Positions 12,733 to 24,505 of a stretch of DNA of 64,000 nucleotides are shown piece after piece. A program made the translations under genes and the position numbers. The stretch's first letter is position 1, and every line of letters starts with the position of its first letter. Source of the DNA: Saxidomus purpurata (lineage: Eukaryota > Mollusca > Bivalvia > Venerida > Veneridae); the NCBI GenBank assembly GCA_022818135.1, contig JAFMSR010000003.1, positions 10,423,260 through 10,487,259 of the forward strand, read 5' to 3'. Under the pieces are notes generated by a model. That model searched no databases and was not told the DNA's origin. It worked only from the letters and a program-made list of their open reading frames with translations.

Positions 12733-13071
12733 GGTGGCGCGGTAGTGGAGTAGTTAAAGCTTACCAATTCATATGTCCTTGATTCAAATCCCGGCCGGGG
12801 CACTGGACATTTCAGATACACTTTTCCGTGTTTCCGACCCATTTAGAGAGGAACTATTTAGAAACGCAGGGGTAGTCTCACGTGTATCGGTGTTATACAC
12901 CGAACAATTATAAATTCCTAGGGGTCTATTCGATAAAGTGCTATGGTCTGGTACCCGGATTCCCTTGTATCTGAATCTGTCTCTTCAATCTGCGCCTGTC
13001 AATAGTCTTGGCAAGTTCAATCGGAGAGAAAATCCAGGGTTGGCAGGTACAATAAAGAAAATCTAAAAAAA
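12733..13071 (+). mobile_element. tRNA-derived SINE, family A copy 1
   Basis: The tRNA-like head has an A-box-like 'tagtggagtagttaaagc' and a B-box 'gattcaaatcc'. The body shares with the copies at 18221 and 50309 the blocks 'acgcttttccgtgtttc', 'gtagtctcacgtgtatcgg', 'gctatggtctggtacc' and an A-rich 3' tail ending 'aatctaaaaaaa'. This is the most diverged of the three copies. RNA polymerase III transcription is expected for the family but cannot be shown here. Confidence 0.75.
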
Positions 13072-13079
13072 GTATTGGC

Positions 13080-15170
13080 TCCGCAACAAGTTTTTAGCGC
13101 TGGGTGCCTGACATGTTTATAACAGTTGGTAGATCAGCATAGTAGTGCATTTCCAGTTTGCTGTTTAGTTCTGGATCGCACGAGAGCTTATGCAGCCAAC
13201 GTGGTTATAACACACTGTCATCAAATGAGCTATGTTACTATAAATTTTTAACATGATAAAGGAAAATAATTAATACATATGTCTGGCTTCAGTTATCGTT
13301 TTTAAAACAAATTTTACTAATGCCGTGTGTGTAGTTTTAAGTAAATCGCATTGTTACATTTCGGACAAGCACAATATTTTTAATTTAAACGGATAAAAGA
13401 AGGTACCTCATTAGTCAGAAATGACTTGCCCTTCAAGTGGGGTGATAATAAACAAACATTTTACCTTATATATTTCCTTGTAGAACTTTTGATTGTGCAC
13501 CTGAGTGGGATTGTGGTTACTGCGTTTATTTGATAGACGGATATACCAAACATGATTTAGCACACAGGGTTCGATCCCAGGTCACAACTCTATCCAAGGT
13601 GTGTCTTTCCGCAAGACCACTGACGCCTTAAAATATAGGTCCAGTCCATCCAACTACTTATAGGTATTACTCTGATAAGCGATTGATTTCATCATGTCTA
13701 GAGAACGATTACTCTAAGTATGCAATTAAGATAAACACTGATTAGGATGATAACGTAAAACTAAGTTAAACTACATACCATGTATTTAAATGAAATTTGT
13801 CTTTTAAGATATGACAATAATATGAGCTATATAATACAATGTATATTCATAGTTTTTGTGATGTAAATATGTTTGATATTTGTAAAATTGCAGAATGCCA
13901 ACAAGTAACAATATGTACATTGTACATAAAAACAGAAAGAAAAGAATTATGTATAGACCAATCTTTAAATATCTATATACAGCAAACAAAACCGATATAA
14001 ACCCATAATTGTATAGCGCTATCATGACTCATCTGTTTTATCCAAAGTGAAGTATCAAGTTCAAATAAATCATTCCCCCACGAGGCCATAATTAAAATTT
14101 ATGCTTATTCGGTTGTTCAATGATATGTTTGTAAATACTATAAGCAAAGCAGCGTTTGAGTGCCTTATCTCATAACTTTTCATAATTGCCTATGGAACGC
14201 CAAGGTTGCCATAATTGCGTTTTTTGTGTACTGTTATTACAAACAACCATTACATGTGCAGTAAACTCTGCTTGTAACGATATTGCTTGCATTGATATAC
14301 TGCTTGTAACGATACTGTGGTTGCAGTCCAGACACGGGCCTTTCTGTACTGAACATATACATAAACTTCGGATGTTACGATATCGCATGTAGCGGTTAAT
14401 CGGATGTAACAATGCATTTCTCACGTCCCGAATACATTGTTTCCTGGTTAATGAGATAATTATGGTATGCCAGACAAAATACTAATACATTTATAATTAA
14501 ATGCTTTTTGCTGAGCGAAATAATATTTGAATAAATATTTATACTCACAGTAAATTGTACATGTACTATCGTGAATTACATGAAAAATCATTGAGTCTAC
14601 TAGTCGAAAGAGAAAACGTTTAGATATATAGTCTAAGTACAGAATACCCTGAACATAAGGGATTTCGAAAAAAAAACAAGACATTGCTGCTGATTTCAGA
14701 ATTAAAACTCACTTAGCACCATATCAAAAGGTCGGGAAGCTATCATAAAAGCATATGAAACTACGACATTCAGTCCGGCTAGAACTTAAAATGATCAGAC
14801 ATGCAAGTAACACTCATTTGGAAAAGGCTTTACCTAGGTGGTGTAAATATGCGAGATCACCGAATAAAACATTTGATGAAAATTACGCAGATATATCTTA
14901 ACACAAATGTGTATTATATATGTAAAACAACCCTATACAGAACTTGTTCTATATTATAAGTTGCGCACCTTTTTAATAAAGCACGCTAAACCTACTTTCA
15001 TCGGCCGATGCCAGAAGCCGACTTGGATATAACGTTATTCCAATGTTACGATGTAAATTCTATGGTCCCCTGAATATCGTTACAAAGAGTTAAGATGTAT
15101 TGGTTATGCCATTACGTGTGACTATGCTTTCGGTATAGATTTTGACACTTTCCTTATATCTTTTCAGAAT
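13080..15170. other. AT-rich intergenic DNA, nothing recognised
   Basis: Short open frames only. A B-box-like 'ggttcgatcccaggtcac' near 13568 has no matching A-box. Around 14270-14400 there are a few 'gtaacgatat' repeats. Nothing is strong enough to call. Confidence 0.4.
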
Positions 15171-15174
15171 TTAA

Positions 15175-15360
15175 TAATGTCAAAACTTACAGTCAATATA
15201 TGTAGCCGTTATGTCATGATGTGTGGTTATAAATAAAATATGTGATATGACACATTTCTCATGTCTTAGAATGTCATAGTGTTATAACATGCAGTCAATA
15301 GAATGTACATGTAGCCGTTAAATCATGACGAGTGACACTATATAAGAGAAGCTATTTGTT
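15175..15360. repeat. Inverted copy of the 9.0-9.6 kb satellite unit
   Basis: 'tagccgttatgtcatgatgt' and 'gttataacatgcagtcaata' are reverse complements of the unit blocks at 9010-9430. About one and a half units are present. Confidence 0.6.
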
Positions 15361-15369
15361 ATGACAAGG

Positions 15370-16040
15370 CACGTTTTATTTTAATCACGTTCAGTTGATA
15401 GCTCTAGTTTATTTTTGCTACTGGCTTACAGTTTGTCTTACCTACAAACAATATTTGCTTTAAAATAGATAGAAGATTAGCATGGAGTTTGATTGTAATG
15501 TAAGAAAAGTCTAGAGACATTGTGCTATACTTTTACAAAATGACAAGCTACTGTGCAAAAGAAAAATAAAGCATAGGTTTATGTGCGTTTAACTACCTCT
15601 TCCGTTGTTTGAGGACATCGCTCTACCAGTAGTTTCAGTGCTTTGATTTAAACTGTTCTCATGTATGAAAATGTAAGACAATCGTCGGCCTTGAAGCTTA
15701 ACACTCTATTGACTTATGTACGCATGATGAGGGTTTTTCGCTACTATTGTAAAAAGGTCATCAACCGAGTTTTTCGATTTTACGAATTCATCATAATTTA
15801 TATTTTTTATGTTCAATAGTTAAATAGCTTAACAGAAAATGATTTAAACTTGTATCGCGAAAGTATACAGTTCACAATGTAATGTGGAGTTTAACAATAC
15901 ATTTTGTATTTGACAAAATTAGTATGGACCGATACTATTTCCTATCCCAAAACTTAAAATGCTCAATTGTTTTTTTTTTATTGTTTTCAAACTTTATATG
16001 GAGATTCGATGTAAATTTGATGTCAAAATCGGATGAAACA
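15370..16040. other. AT-rich intergenic DNA, nothing recognised
   Basis: No gene, RNA or repeat boundary supported on either strand. Confidence 0.4.
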
Positions 16041-16047
16041 AAAATAA

Positions 16048-17013
16048 GTTCGGTCTACTACTGTTGAAAAAGCACAGTAATTAATGTAATTATTTGAATC
16101 ATTTGTATTATAAATTAGATAAAATGCCATAATTAGTCTTTAAATATATGAATGTTGCTGTAGATCATGAGTTCGTAAAAATAGAAATTTTATTAAAATT
16201 TTGTGGAATTTTGGTGAGAAATTCTTTTTAATTGTTTCAGAAGGAAATTTTAATTTTAATCTGTTAATTTGTTTAAATTTTATTTATAAATAATAAAAGA
16301 AGTAAGTTAGATCATGATTTGCATGATCGGCGATTCGGTTCTTGGACAGATGCTGGTGTACTACTATTCCTGATCCTGGTTGACTAACCAGTACTTTTCA
16401 CATCGTCGTTGTTGTGTGTGATTGGGTTTTTCGTACCTGAGTAAGATTGTTCTTAATGTAGTTTTATTCTTATATTACACATCTTTAATGGTCCGAAAAT
16501 ATAATTGCGAAAGTTAGATGTGCTTTTTAAGATTAACATTGCTGTTCGTACTACTTGACCTGACCTACTTGTTGATAAACCTACTGCGACTTTTAGTGCG
16601 CACTAACCGGATGGAGTTATAACCGGTGTGCGTTTGGCTTTTTTGGATACGGCTGCTTTATGACAGTAGATTACTGCTTCCATTTAGGAAATAAGTAGTG
16701 TTTTATGCATTTTCTGCAATGTCTGGGGTATCTAGTTATAGGATCAATCACTGTTTTTGGTTAGTTATGACTTTTTATATGGGCATTAAGTATGCGTTTT
16801 CTTGTTTAAGCAGTCATTAATTGTGATTATTTCTATTTTCTACGTTTTTCCAGTCATTGTCCTGGTGATTATTTTGGACATTTATTAGTTGTATGTTTGT
16901 TTTTGTAATCACCAGGGGTTTGTTTATGAGTGGGTTATTATGGTATGTCGCCACAGACACTATTGTTTCCTACGTATCAAATTTCTTACTCAGACACTAG
17001 AACCGCTGAACAG
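16048..17013. repeat. ~960-bp dispersed repeat, copy 1
   Basis: Nearly the same sequence recurs at 62506-63476 in the same orientation, from 'agttcggtctactactgttg' to 'cactagaaccgctgaa'. The copies differ by scattered substitutions and small indels, so the duplication looks recent. No protein motif or terminal inverted repeat was recognised. It could be a non-autonomous transposon or the 3' part of a larger retroelement. Confidence 0.8.
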
Positions 17014-17097
17014 AAGAATTTTAAAATTTCCATCTCTAAAAAAACGTCATCTCCTCCATGTGTTTTAAGAAAACATGATCAGGAACTGTGCACTTAC

Positions 17098-17225
17098 AAG
17101 CAGTTGGGGAACACGCCTCAGTGTGTTCTGTTGCGGTCTCTTCTTTGTCGGTGACAGAGGACTGTGACTTTTGGAGATTGCTTCTTATGTTTTCAATTAA
17201 TTCATCATCTGCCAAGGAAAACATA
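17098..17225 (-). CDS. Possible isolated coding exon, unknown
   Basis: On the minus strand an acceptor 'aactgcag' is followed by an open frame starting MFSLADDELIENIRSNL and ending at a consensus donor 'gtaagt'. The acidic, Ser/Thr-rich sequence has no recognised domain. It does not join in phase to the other candidate exon at 17825-17916, so the two may be unrelated. It starts just outside the 960-bp repeat. Low confidence. Confidence 0.25.
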
Positions 17226-17824
17226 CTGCAGTTAAAATAAATTACTCAAACTCGCTTTACTCAACTGTCGACTTAAGTCGAATTAATTTGTCGGTCCCGA
17301 TTTCACTTAATTTGTACAGACAGAAAGCTACGAAAGACTACAGGGAGTTTTGTGTAAACTTTGAACAGAAGCAACAAAGCTATTGACCCTAAAAATATGA
17401 AGGCACAATGTGCATTGACGTAAGAGGCACATATCTCCTTAATGAACCAAATGCTTTATGATAAATAAATTTATTTATATATTATACAGGATTATTTATA
17501 TTTTAGAGTGTTCAATGTCATTGCACCTACTCTTTATGCACACAGTATTTCACTGTACGCTAAAGAAAATGACTGGGTCTCCCTATTTGAAGGTCCTAAT
17601 TTCACAGCTCTACAACTTATTTATAAAGTTTTAATGAATGAAATGGCCCTCTGTGATCCTAGTCAGCTCACACCCATCCATGCTTAATCTTGCTAACGTT
17701 TCAGACAAAACAGCTAACCTATATCCCTCAAGAGGTTAGTTCACTTGCGGGGCTGTTACCACTGTCTGACATACCCTAAATATGTACAAACATTTATTTT
17801 GTTTTAATATGAGTATAGTATTAC

Positions 17825-17916
17825 CTCTTTGCTCTAGCCTTTGTAAGGTTTTAATGTCCACGTTCACTGTCAGAACTTCCCAATCCGCATACTGCAGTTG
17901 AACACCTCTCCAGTGC
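17825..17916 (-). CDS. Possible isolated coding exon, unknown
   Basis: The minus strand shows acceptor 'catctacag', an open frame reading HWRGVQLQYADWEVLTVNVD, and donor 'gtaata'. Phases are 1 at both ends. No family is recognised, and no neighbouring exon in a compatible phase was found between 17226 and 17824. Confidence 0.25.
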
Positions 17917-18220
17917 CTGTAGATGATACAAATATAGTAAGTGATGTGTAAATCATTAAATGAGGACAAAACTCCTCCCTGTCCAGACGAGAGGGGCTAT
18001 ATGCAGAGACGTCCTATCCAAGGGGGTACATTTTTGCCCTGGGGAGTATTCCGATGAAAATACCTTACGGCGATCAGACCCCTCCTCACTGGACAGAACT
18101 ATACACCCTCTAGAGGAGGTACTTGCAACTCCTCGACAAAGGCTTCCAAATGCCCCCCCCCAACAACCTCTTGTACATCCAGGGGGTGTATCCATTACAT
18201 ATATGGGCGTGTATATTTTG

Positions 18221-18560
18221 GGTGGTGCTGTGGTCGAGTGGTTAACTCTCTGGACTACCAATCCAGAGGTCCTCGGTTCGAATCCTGGCAGGGGCACTGG
18301 AAATTTCGGAAACGCTTTTCAGTGTTTCCCACCCATATATGATTTAGAGATGAACTGGTTAGAAACAAATCGGTAGTCTCACGTGTATCGGTGCTATACA
18401 CCGGTTAACGGGCACGTAGAAAAGAACCAAAGGGTCTATTCGTAGAAGAGCTATGGTCTGCTACCAGGATTCCCTTGCATCTGTATCTGTCTCTCTACAG
18501 GTCGCACCGTTAATACCTTGCAAAGGCTGGTGGATCATACACACATCTAACAAACAAACA
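18221..18560 (+). mobile_element. tRNA-derived SINE, family A copy 2
   Basis: This is the best tRNA-like head in the window: 'tggtcgagtggttaactctc', an anticodon-like 'actaccaatccag', and B-box 'ggttcgaatcc'. The body repeats 'acgcttttcagtgtttc', 'gtagtctcacgtgtatcgg' and 'tgctatacaccggttaacgg'. The 'tacaccgg...' core resembles the central domain of bivalve Meta-SINEs (family knowledge, unverified). A 138-codon open frame over this region is an accident of the SINE. Confidence 0.8.
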
Positions 18561-18599
18561 AACAAGTTTGTTTATTTATTGCAATAATAAGAAGCAGCA

Positions 18600-19140
18600 A
18601 TAGTCTAACCCATTTGAAAATTTTGCAGTTAAGTCCTACCTGGTAAAATAACAACACTTTTGACCCAGCTGTCTGTCCGAAAATAGACAGAATCTCGCGA
18701 ATACATGTGACACACACGTGTATGTAATAAATACATAAAAAACTACTTGAAATATTAATTTAACTAATCAATCACACTGTGCAATGAAAATAATTACAAA
18801 AAAACGCTTTTTACCCTTTGTCAGTTTTTTACAACCGTTTTGCCCATCATGCTTACGCCTTCCGCCATCTTGTTCTTGATTACTCTCAACAAATTGAAGA
18901 ACAAATTCTTGACCTAGTTTCGCCACACTCGTGTTACGTTCTCGATGTTAGTTTTGTCCAACACTCGAGTTTGCATAACAAATTCAACCATACAGTGGGT
19001 CCTGTTAACGACTGAACATCAAACAAAAGACAATCTGCCATGAAAATGGCTCTTAAACACTATAATTTAATAGGGACAACGTTTGCGTGGACCGCGGAAG
19101 AACACCGCCTATTCCTATAAGATGTTATTATAAGGAAATA
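18600..19140. other. AT-rich intergenic DNA, nothing recognised
   Basis: Contains one 65-codon open frame with no motif and no splice signals. Nothing else supported. Confidence 0.4.
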
Positions 19141-19149
19141 CATTCCATT

Positions 19150-19430
19150 TTAACGAAATCTTACATCGTTAAAATGAAATAGCATCTCGTTTAAACGAAA
19201 TACAGGTAATATTTCGATAAAGTAAAAACGAAATAAGATTTCGTAAGAACAAAATAAATACATTTCGTAGAAACGAAAAAAGATTTCGTATTTTAACGAA
19301 ATAAATTTCGTAAAAAGGAAATAGCATTTCGAAATTACGAAATCTTTTTTCGTTTTTACGCAATGCTAATATTTCGTTTTTACGAAATGTTTTTTTCTTC
19401 TTCATTTTAACGAAACGTATTTCTTAATTA
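19150..19430. repeat. Cluster of ACGAAA / TTTCGT palindromic motifs
   Basis: About fourteen ACGAAA or TTTCGT hexamers occur in 280 bp, often paired as 'tttcgtnnnnacgaaa', so many short hairpins are possible. Spacing is irregular. The sequence is otherwise A/T only, which makes the repeated CG dinucleotides stand out. Function unknown. Confidence 0.75.
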
Positions 19431-19779
19431 CGTAGTAAAAAATGTATCATATCCAAACAAAACAAATCTTGGTTTAAATGAGTTTAAACCTTGAATAAAT
19501 AATCTATAGTTACAGTGACCTAAACCCGTTCCCGACATTGAACATTTTTGTTTCGTTTTGCTTAAACAATTGAAATAATTTTTTTTTATCTAAGAGTGAC
19601 CTAGATCCCCCCTCTCCCCACCACCCCCGTTAAAAATAATATTTTCTTAATTTAAATTTAAAACCTAAAATTGTTTTTTTAGTCTATGTAAACTGACAGT
19701 CACCTCGACTCCAAGAAGTTTTGTTTGTTTTGCTTAAAGCAATGTTAAAGCAATTTTATATCTATTTTAGTAACAAGCT

Positions 19780-20280
19780 ACCTACACACCAAGTTTCATT
19801 GCAATAAGTCACTCCTAACTTGAGTTATTGAGTGGACACCATTTTTCTATTTTAGAAACAGTGACATTGACCTTGAACCATGGTTGTTGTAACATGTGCT
19901 CTGCAGATCGTGTCAATATGATGAACATTTGTGTAGAGTTATTCTAAAATCCTTCGTTTGGGTTAAAGAGATATGGAGCGGACACGAAATATACCGTATA
20001 TCGTTTTTTTTCTCGTTTGTGTCTAATTTTCGCTATATTCGCCAGTAGAGAAATCGCGAACATTAGAATCAGCGAAAATTAAGTACAACATTTCGCGAAA
20101 TTGTAATTTCCGCACTGCCGAAGTAGTCATGTGACCTTTGATCTCTACTTGAACCAATGTCAACGTGATTGTTATATGCGCTCTGCACATATATCGTCTC
20201 AATATGGTGAACAATTGTGGCGAGTTATTTTAAAACCTTCAAGGGGTCCCAGAGATATGGAGCGGACACGATTTGTGACG
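19780..20280. repeat. Degenerate tandem dispersed repeat ('gagatatggagcggacacg')
   Basis: Diverged units end in 'gagatatggagcggacacga' (near 19968 and 20251) and contain 'tgtcaatatgatgaac' or 'tctcaatatggtgaac' upstream. A third partial unit around 19800-19870 carries 'agtgacattgaccttgaacc'. Such blocks are frequent in bivalve genomes (general knowledge). Confidence 0.55.
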
Positions 20281-20352
20281 CACAGACAGACAGACAGACA
20301 GACAGACAGAAATTTGTGACGCACAGACAGACATACAGACAGACAGACATAC
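20278..20352. repeat. (CAGA)n microsatellite
   Basis: Two runs of CAGA/CAGACATA repeats are separated by 'aatttgtgacgca', a partial duplicate of the flanking sequence. Open frames with Arg-Gln-Thr-Asp repeats here are artefacts. Confidence 0.9.
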
Positions 20353-21253
20353 AACTCAACCAAAAACAATTTGTCTCCCCAATTTATAATGGTGAAGACA
20401 TAATTACAACATATTAAACAAACACGAAAGTCATCTAAAGGCATTTCCTCCATTTCTCTGTAGTTTCATGACGCGTACGTATCGCTTATTAGGCATAACC
20501 CATTGAATGGTTTCTAAAAGCAGCCAACTTGTTTTAATATCGGGCAGTTACTATGACGGGGAATCTGCGAATACAAAATTAAATGGTGAATCAATTAAAC
20601 AAGTTCAAACTCATCTATTCCTGTCATTTTGATTTTCTTTCAGAAGTGAAATACAGTGCACATGTATGTTCATGTACATATAAATCAACTAAGCCATGTT
20701 TCTACCCATACCGTATTACGTCATATAACAATATCGTTGACAAAAGGAGACACATCACAGTTTCCAGGCTTCGTTCGAAGTGACCCCTGTCAACGTATAT
20801 AATCAAAGGGATGTATGAAAACTGCCGATATACCCGGTGTTTGACCACACACACACACACACACTTGAGAGTAAATGAGATAAAAAAAATCTGTAGAGTA
20901 GTCCTTGACCTCGAGTAGGTTTATGCTACAAATGGCCGAAATACGAAAATGCTTTCTAGCTGGTTGCATGGATGAACATTTAAAAATTGCAAATTATTTA
21001 GGCGGATGGGCACCAGGTTGAATGGTAACTTTCAGAACCAGAAGAGGTAACAAAGCAAGGACAGTTTTACAGATATACTTATGGTAGTGCCTTTCCCTGG
21101 AAATGTCATGGTGACGGGCTAAAATTGTTAAGATGGCTCTGTTTTTCATTTGATTTTGCAGTGCAGAAATGAAAGTTGACAAACCGAAGTTGATTGACCG
21201 TTATTAACCACGTTTTTCTCCAACTTACAGCGTTTACATAGCTATTTCACTGA

Positions 21254-22716
21254 GGCCACACCAAATTAAATACTTGGTCAACGGATTTCCCTCTCTATTA
21301 TTTTTCAAAATCAAAAAAAAAAAAAAAATATTATTTTTCAATTTGAGCTTCCACCCGCATCAATTCTATAAACCAAGACCAAAATTCAAAGCGGGCCTTT
21401 TTGTCGCGGAGAACTCGTAAATTTAGTACTTTCAAACCTACAATTCGATTATAAACGCAAGCAGAACATGTTCCCGCTACTTTATTTGTATAAACATGAC
21501 TACCATATTGTCAAACTGGAAGCCACCAGTTGCATAGAATGAACGAAAACAACGAAAAAGACCGAAAACAGTTTATGAAGACCGAAAACAACTAATTTTT
21601 CAAAAGAGTATATTATGCAACTTCAAGTTTAAATGAAGAAATTTGTAAATATTGTATTACAAATCAAGTAGAAAGATCGAAAAACAAATATTGCAGACCA
21701 AAACTTTCTGAAATTAGCAGTCCAGATTGTTAAATGGATGCAGCACAGGAACCTAAAAAAAAAAATTCATTGCACACAAATTCCTGCATTTATTTAATAC
21801 TTAAGTTATAAACCGTACATTATCTTTTGAAACAAAGTTGTTTTGGTAAAGATAAATCATTTTTCGGTTCTTTTTCTGTCTTTTTTTGTATTTTACTGTC
21901 TTTTTCGGTCATTCTATGCACCCAAACAATTTTATTGTTAACATAAACTAGGGACACGTCGGTGGAAGACGAGTTGCTGTCCAGACAGACAACTCGGAAA
22001 CATTTAAAGACATTTAGTGTGCTCTCTGTGTAAAAATTGTATTGATAATGGCGCTGAGGCTAAAACTTTGGGAAGGAAAAAATCAAGAAACTAGCTTTTT
22101 AAGTTTTTAGCGTTGTGAAATTGAACAATTATCTCTAGTCAAAACACTTATGGTCAGAAGAAGTGCAGTAAAAGAGCATATGCCTTGACTTAACTAAAGA
22201 AGTTGTTCTGTGGGTTATTTTGATATGACTAACAAATGGGTTTCATTACAAAGTGTTTGGGCATAAATTGAAATACACATTAGTCTGATGGTTTATTAAA
22301 TGATAAAAATTGTCTCTCTTTCAAAAGACTTGTTGTATTGGCTGTACATGTATGTAAGAAAACAAAATATGGTCTTTTTAAAAGAATAAAAATATTTTCT
22401 TGCAAGAAACACTATTATACCCCTGTAAACTTAGTACTGGTGTATATAGGAGTCACTTTGTGGTTTGCACCTTTTTGGCAGTTTATATTTAAGGTGTCTG
22501 TAGCTCTTTTATTATCTATTTCCAAGTCTTTTTTACCTGTTTTGACAGTGAATATTTGTTTTTGTGAGGGTTTTTTAATTTTTTTTAACAAATCGCTCTT
22601 CGCCCGCTCCAAAAATGGTTGAATTGGAAAAAAAAATATTTTAATTTTTTTTTCGCTCGCTCGCTCCTATTTTTTAGGATATATTCCGATGACCAAGAAA
22701 TTAAATTGGTGTGGCC
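21254..22716. mobile_element. 1.46-kb inverted-repeat DNA element with TGA flanks
   Basis: Left end GGCCACACCAAATTAAATAC and right-end complement GGCCACACCAATTTAATTTC, followed by 'ttggtca' and 'cgga' on both sides, are matching terminal inverted repeats. TGA immediately flanks both ends (21251-21253 and 22717-22719), a candidate 3-bp target duplication. The interior has A/T-rich runs and 'ttcgctcgctcgctcc' but no recognisable transposase. It contains the smaller element at 21531-21920. Confidence 0.65.
21531..21920. mobile_element. Nested 390-bp MITE
   Basis: Ends are TGCATAGAATGA...CGAAAA and its inverted complement (TTTTTCGGTCATTCTATGCA). Several 'aaagaccgaaaac' motifs follow the left end and recur inverted near the right end. 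It lies entirely within the larger element of 21254-22716, so it inserted later. No coding capacity. Confidence 0.6.
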
Positions 22717-22849
22717 TGATTCATATTTTGCAGGTATGTGAGTGGATAAGAAGTTCAAGCGGAAACTTGGAAGTGGTGTCTCGGTCACTGTCCGTGATGA
22801 AAGGAAACTGTCGTCTGCCCCCTTGTGCAATTAAAGGGTTTTCTACTTG

Positions 22850-23160
22850 ACATCAGATGACACGGTAAAAGTCAATTTGGCACCGATACACTTCTTTCGC
22901 GTAGAAAGGAAAAGGTAATGTTTTTGGTTGCCTATACAATATAGTACGATGGCCATATCCCGAATAGATAGAAATACAATCAAAGCACAGGAAGTGCTGG
23001 TGGGACGGTTGTGTTGGCATGTGAAAATGTTTACTAATTTATTTTGTGAAATTCTGTTCAACTACTAAGTTGGCTTTGAAATGCTCAATTAAAGAGACTT
23101 TTGTAAATGAACTTGCAATAATACAGCACTCAAAATGTAGTACTTAACAGCTCAAGTTTA
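22850..23160. other. Intergenic DNA, nothing recognised
   Basis: A 72-codon minus-strand open frame has no motif and no splice signals. Confidence 0.35.
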
Positions 23161-23165
23161 GTTTG

Positions 23166-23660
23166 AAACAAGAACTACCTTTAAAAAAGATAGTCGGTCC
23201 AATTGTTTAATATATGACAGCGATTGCAAGCTAGATTTTTGTAATAAAAAATAATTTTGTTCAGTAGGAATGCACCAAATGTCACATTGTGAGAAAAAAA
23301 GAAACCTTGACAGGGATTCGAACTTTTGTACCTTCGGATGCAAAGTTGTTATATTGAATGCTCTCCCGACTGAGCTAACCATGCACATTACAATTTTTTC
23401 CCTAACAGTAATTAAATATCTATCGCGACATGTGTATCAAGAATACAAACTTTATTCTTGATTTTCTTGTCAATTATGCTACTTAAATATTGACCGTTAT
23501 TCACTGGCCGAGAAAGTATAAATACTCTACACTTATAATTAACATTAATTTGGTTGTAACAACATTTCATGTTGATATATATGAATTATTAACCCATACA
23601 AGAAAGACTGAAAACGCAAGAGTATTTTATTGTCTATTCTCATTCGGTATTATCCAATTA
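23166..23660 (-). mobile_element. tRNA-headed ~490-bp dispersed repeat, copy 1
   Basis: On the minus strand a tRNA-like block (23310-23385) reads 'ggttagctcagtcgggagag' then 'gttcgaatccctgtcaagg', giving both promoter boxes. Sequence on both sides matches the inverted copy at 41410-41885, including 'ttattaacccatacaagaaa' and 'caagaactacctttaaa'. A tRNA-like core with long flanks on both sides is unusual for a plain SINE. Confidence 0.65.
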
Positions 23661-24147
23661 AAAGGTGCCTTACAGCGTAAATTTCTCAATTCAAAAAATG
23701 TTATACATTCTACACTTGTCATTTCATTGGCGGTTGAAGAGTTTCAAACTTCCAGTCAAACGCGAGATTAATACGGCTGCGCCGAAAAAGAAACAACTCG
23801 TGTCAGACATGATTTTATAACTTCCGTTAAATCAGCCGTGCAACCCATGGGTACAGACGGTACACAAACACTAAATGAGTATGCTAACCCATTAAAGTAC
23901 ATTTGTAAAATACTTTGAATAGAAATTAACCTTTACTGATGCTAATGTCGATTCGGAAGTGTTTAGTTCATACAAAGGTGATTTCAGTACGGATAATGAA
24001 ATTTCACATGCGCTTATGTTTAGTTCAACCCGGAAGTAGTTAGTGCATACCGAACGTGATTTCAGTTCGGTTAATAAAACTGTAGAATGTGTGAGAATGT
24101 CATACTAACTATAAGATTCTATTCCGTCTGGTTCTAACAAACAATCA

Positions 24148-24467
24148 ATAATTGTTATAGCTTGGGCTGATGTAATATAAAGGCTTGTTTAAAGGTCTGC
24201 AGAATAAAAACTATTTATTTTTTGATGAAATCGTATCTTGCGCAAATCGTATACACATATATCCCGTGTAGTGCACTTACTTTTAGGAAAAATCTGCTAC
24301 AGAAGTCTAAATGCAACCTTACAAATCATATTTGGAGGCCTGGTATTTCAGAATAAAACTCTAACACTTGTATAGTATTTCTAAGTGACTTTACAGATCA
24401 TCTAGTAAGAGAGTTGTATAATCTGCATACTGTGATATTAAGTATTGTTGGCTATTAATTTTAATAC
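24148..24467. repeat. 320-bp direct repeat, unit 1
   Basis: Recurs at 24506-24825 with almost no differences (period 358 bp). The 38-bp spacer is one and a half units of the 22-bp minisatellite found at 25363-25482. No coding potential. Confidence 0.9.
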
Positions 24468-24505
24468 CCGTATACACAGTAAATCATGACCGTATACACA
24501 GTTTT

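Noticed and set aside
18221..18300. Functional tRNA gene
   Set aside because: A and B boxes are present, but the acceptor stem does not close and the downstream body is shared with two other copies, so it is a SINE head. The other tRNA-like sites fail in the same way.
17960..18376. 138-codon plus frame and 113-codon minus frame
   Set aside because: They overlap SINE family A copy 2; the apparent protein is the tRNA-like head and core read as codons.
20851..20866. (AC)n run
   Set aside because: Ordinary short microsatellite, too small to list as a feature.
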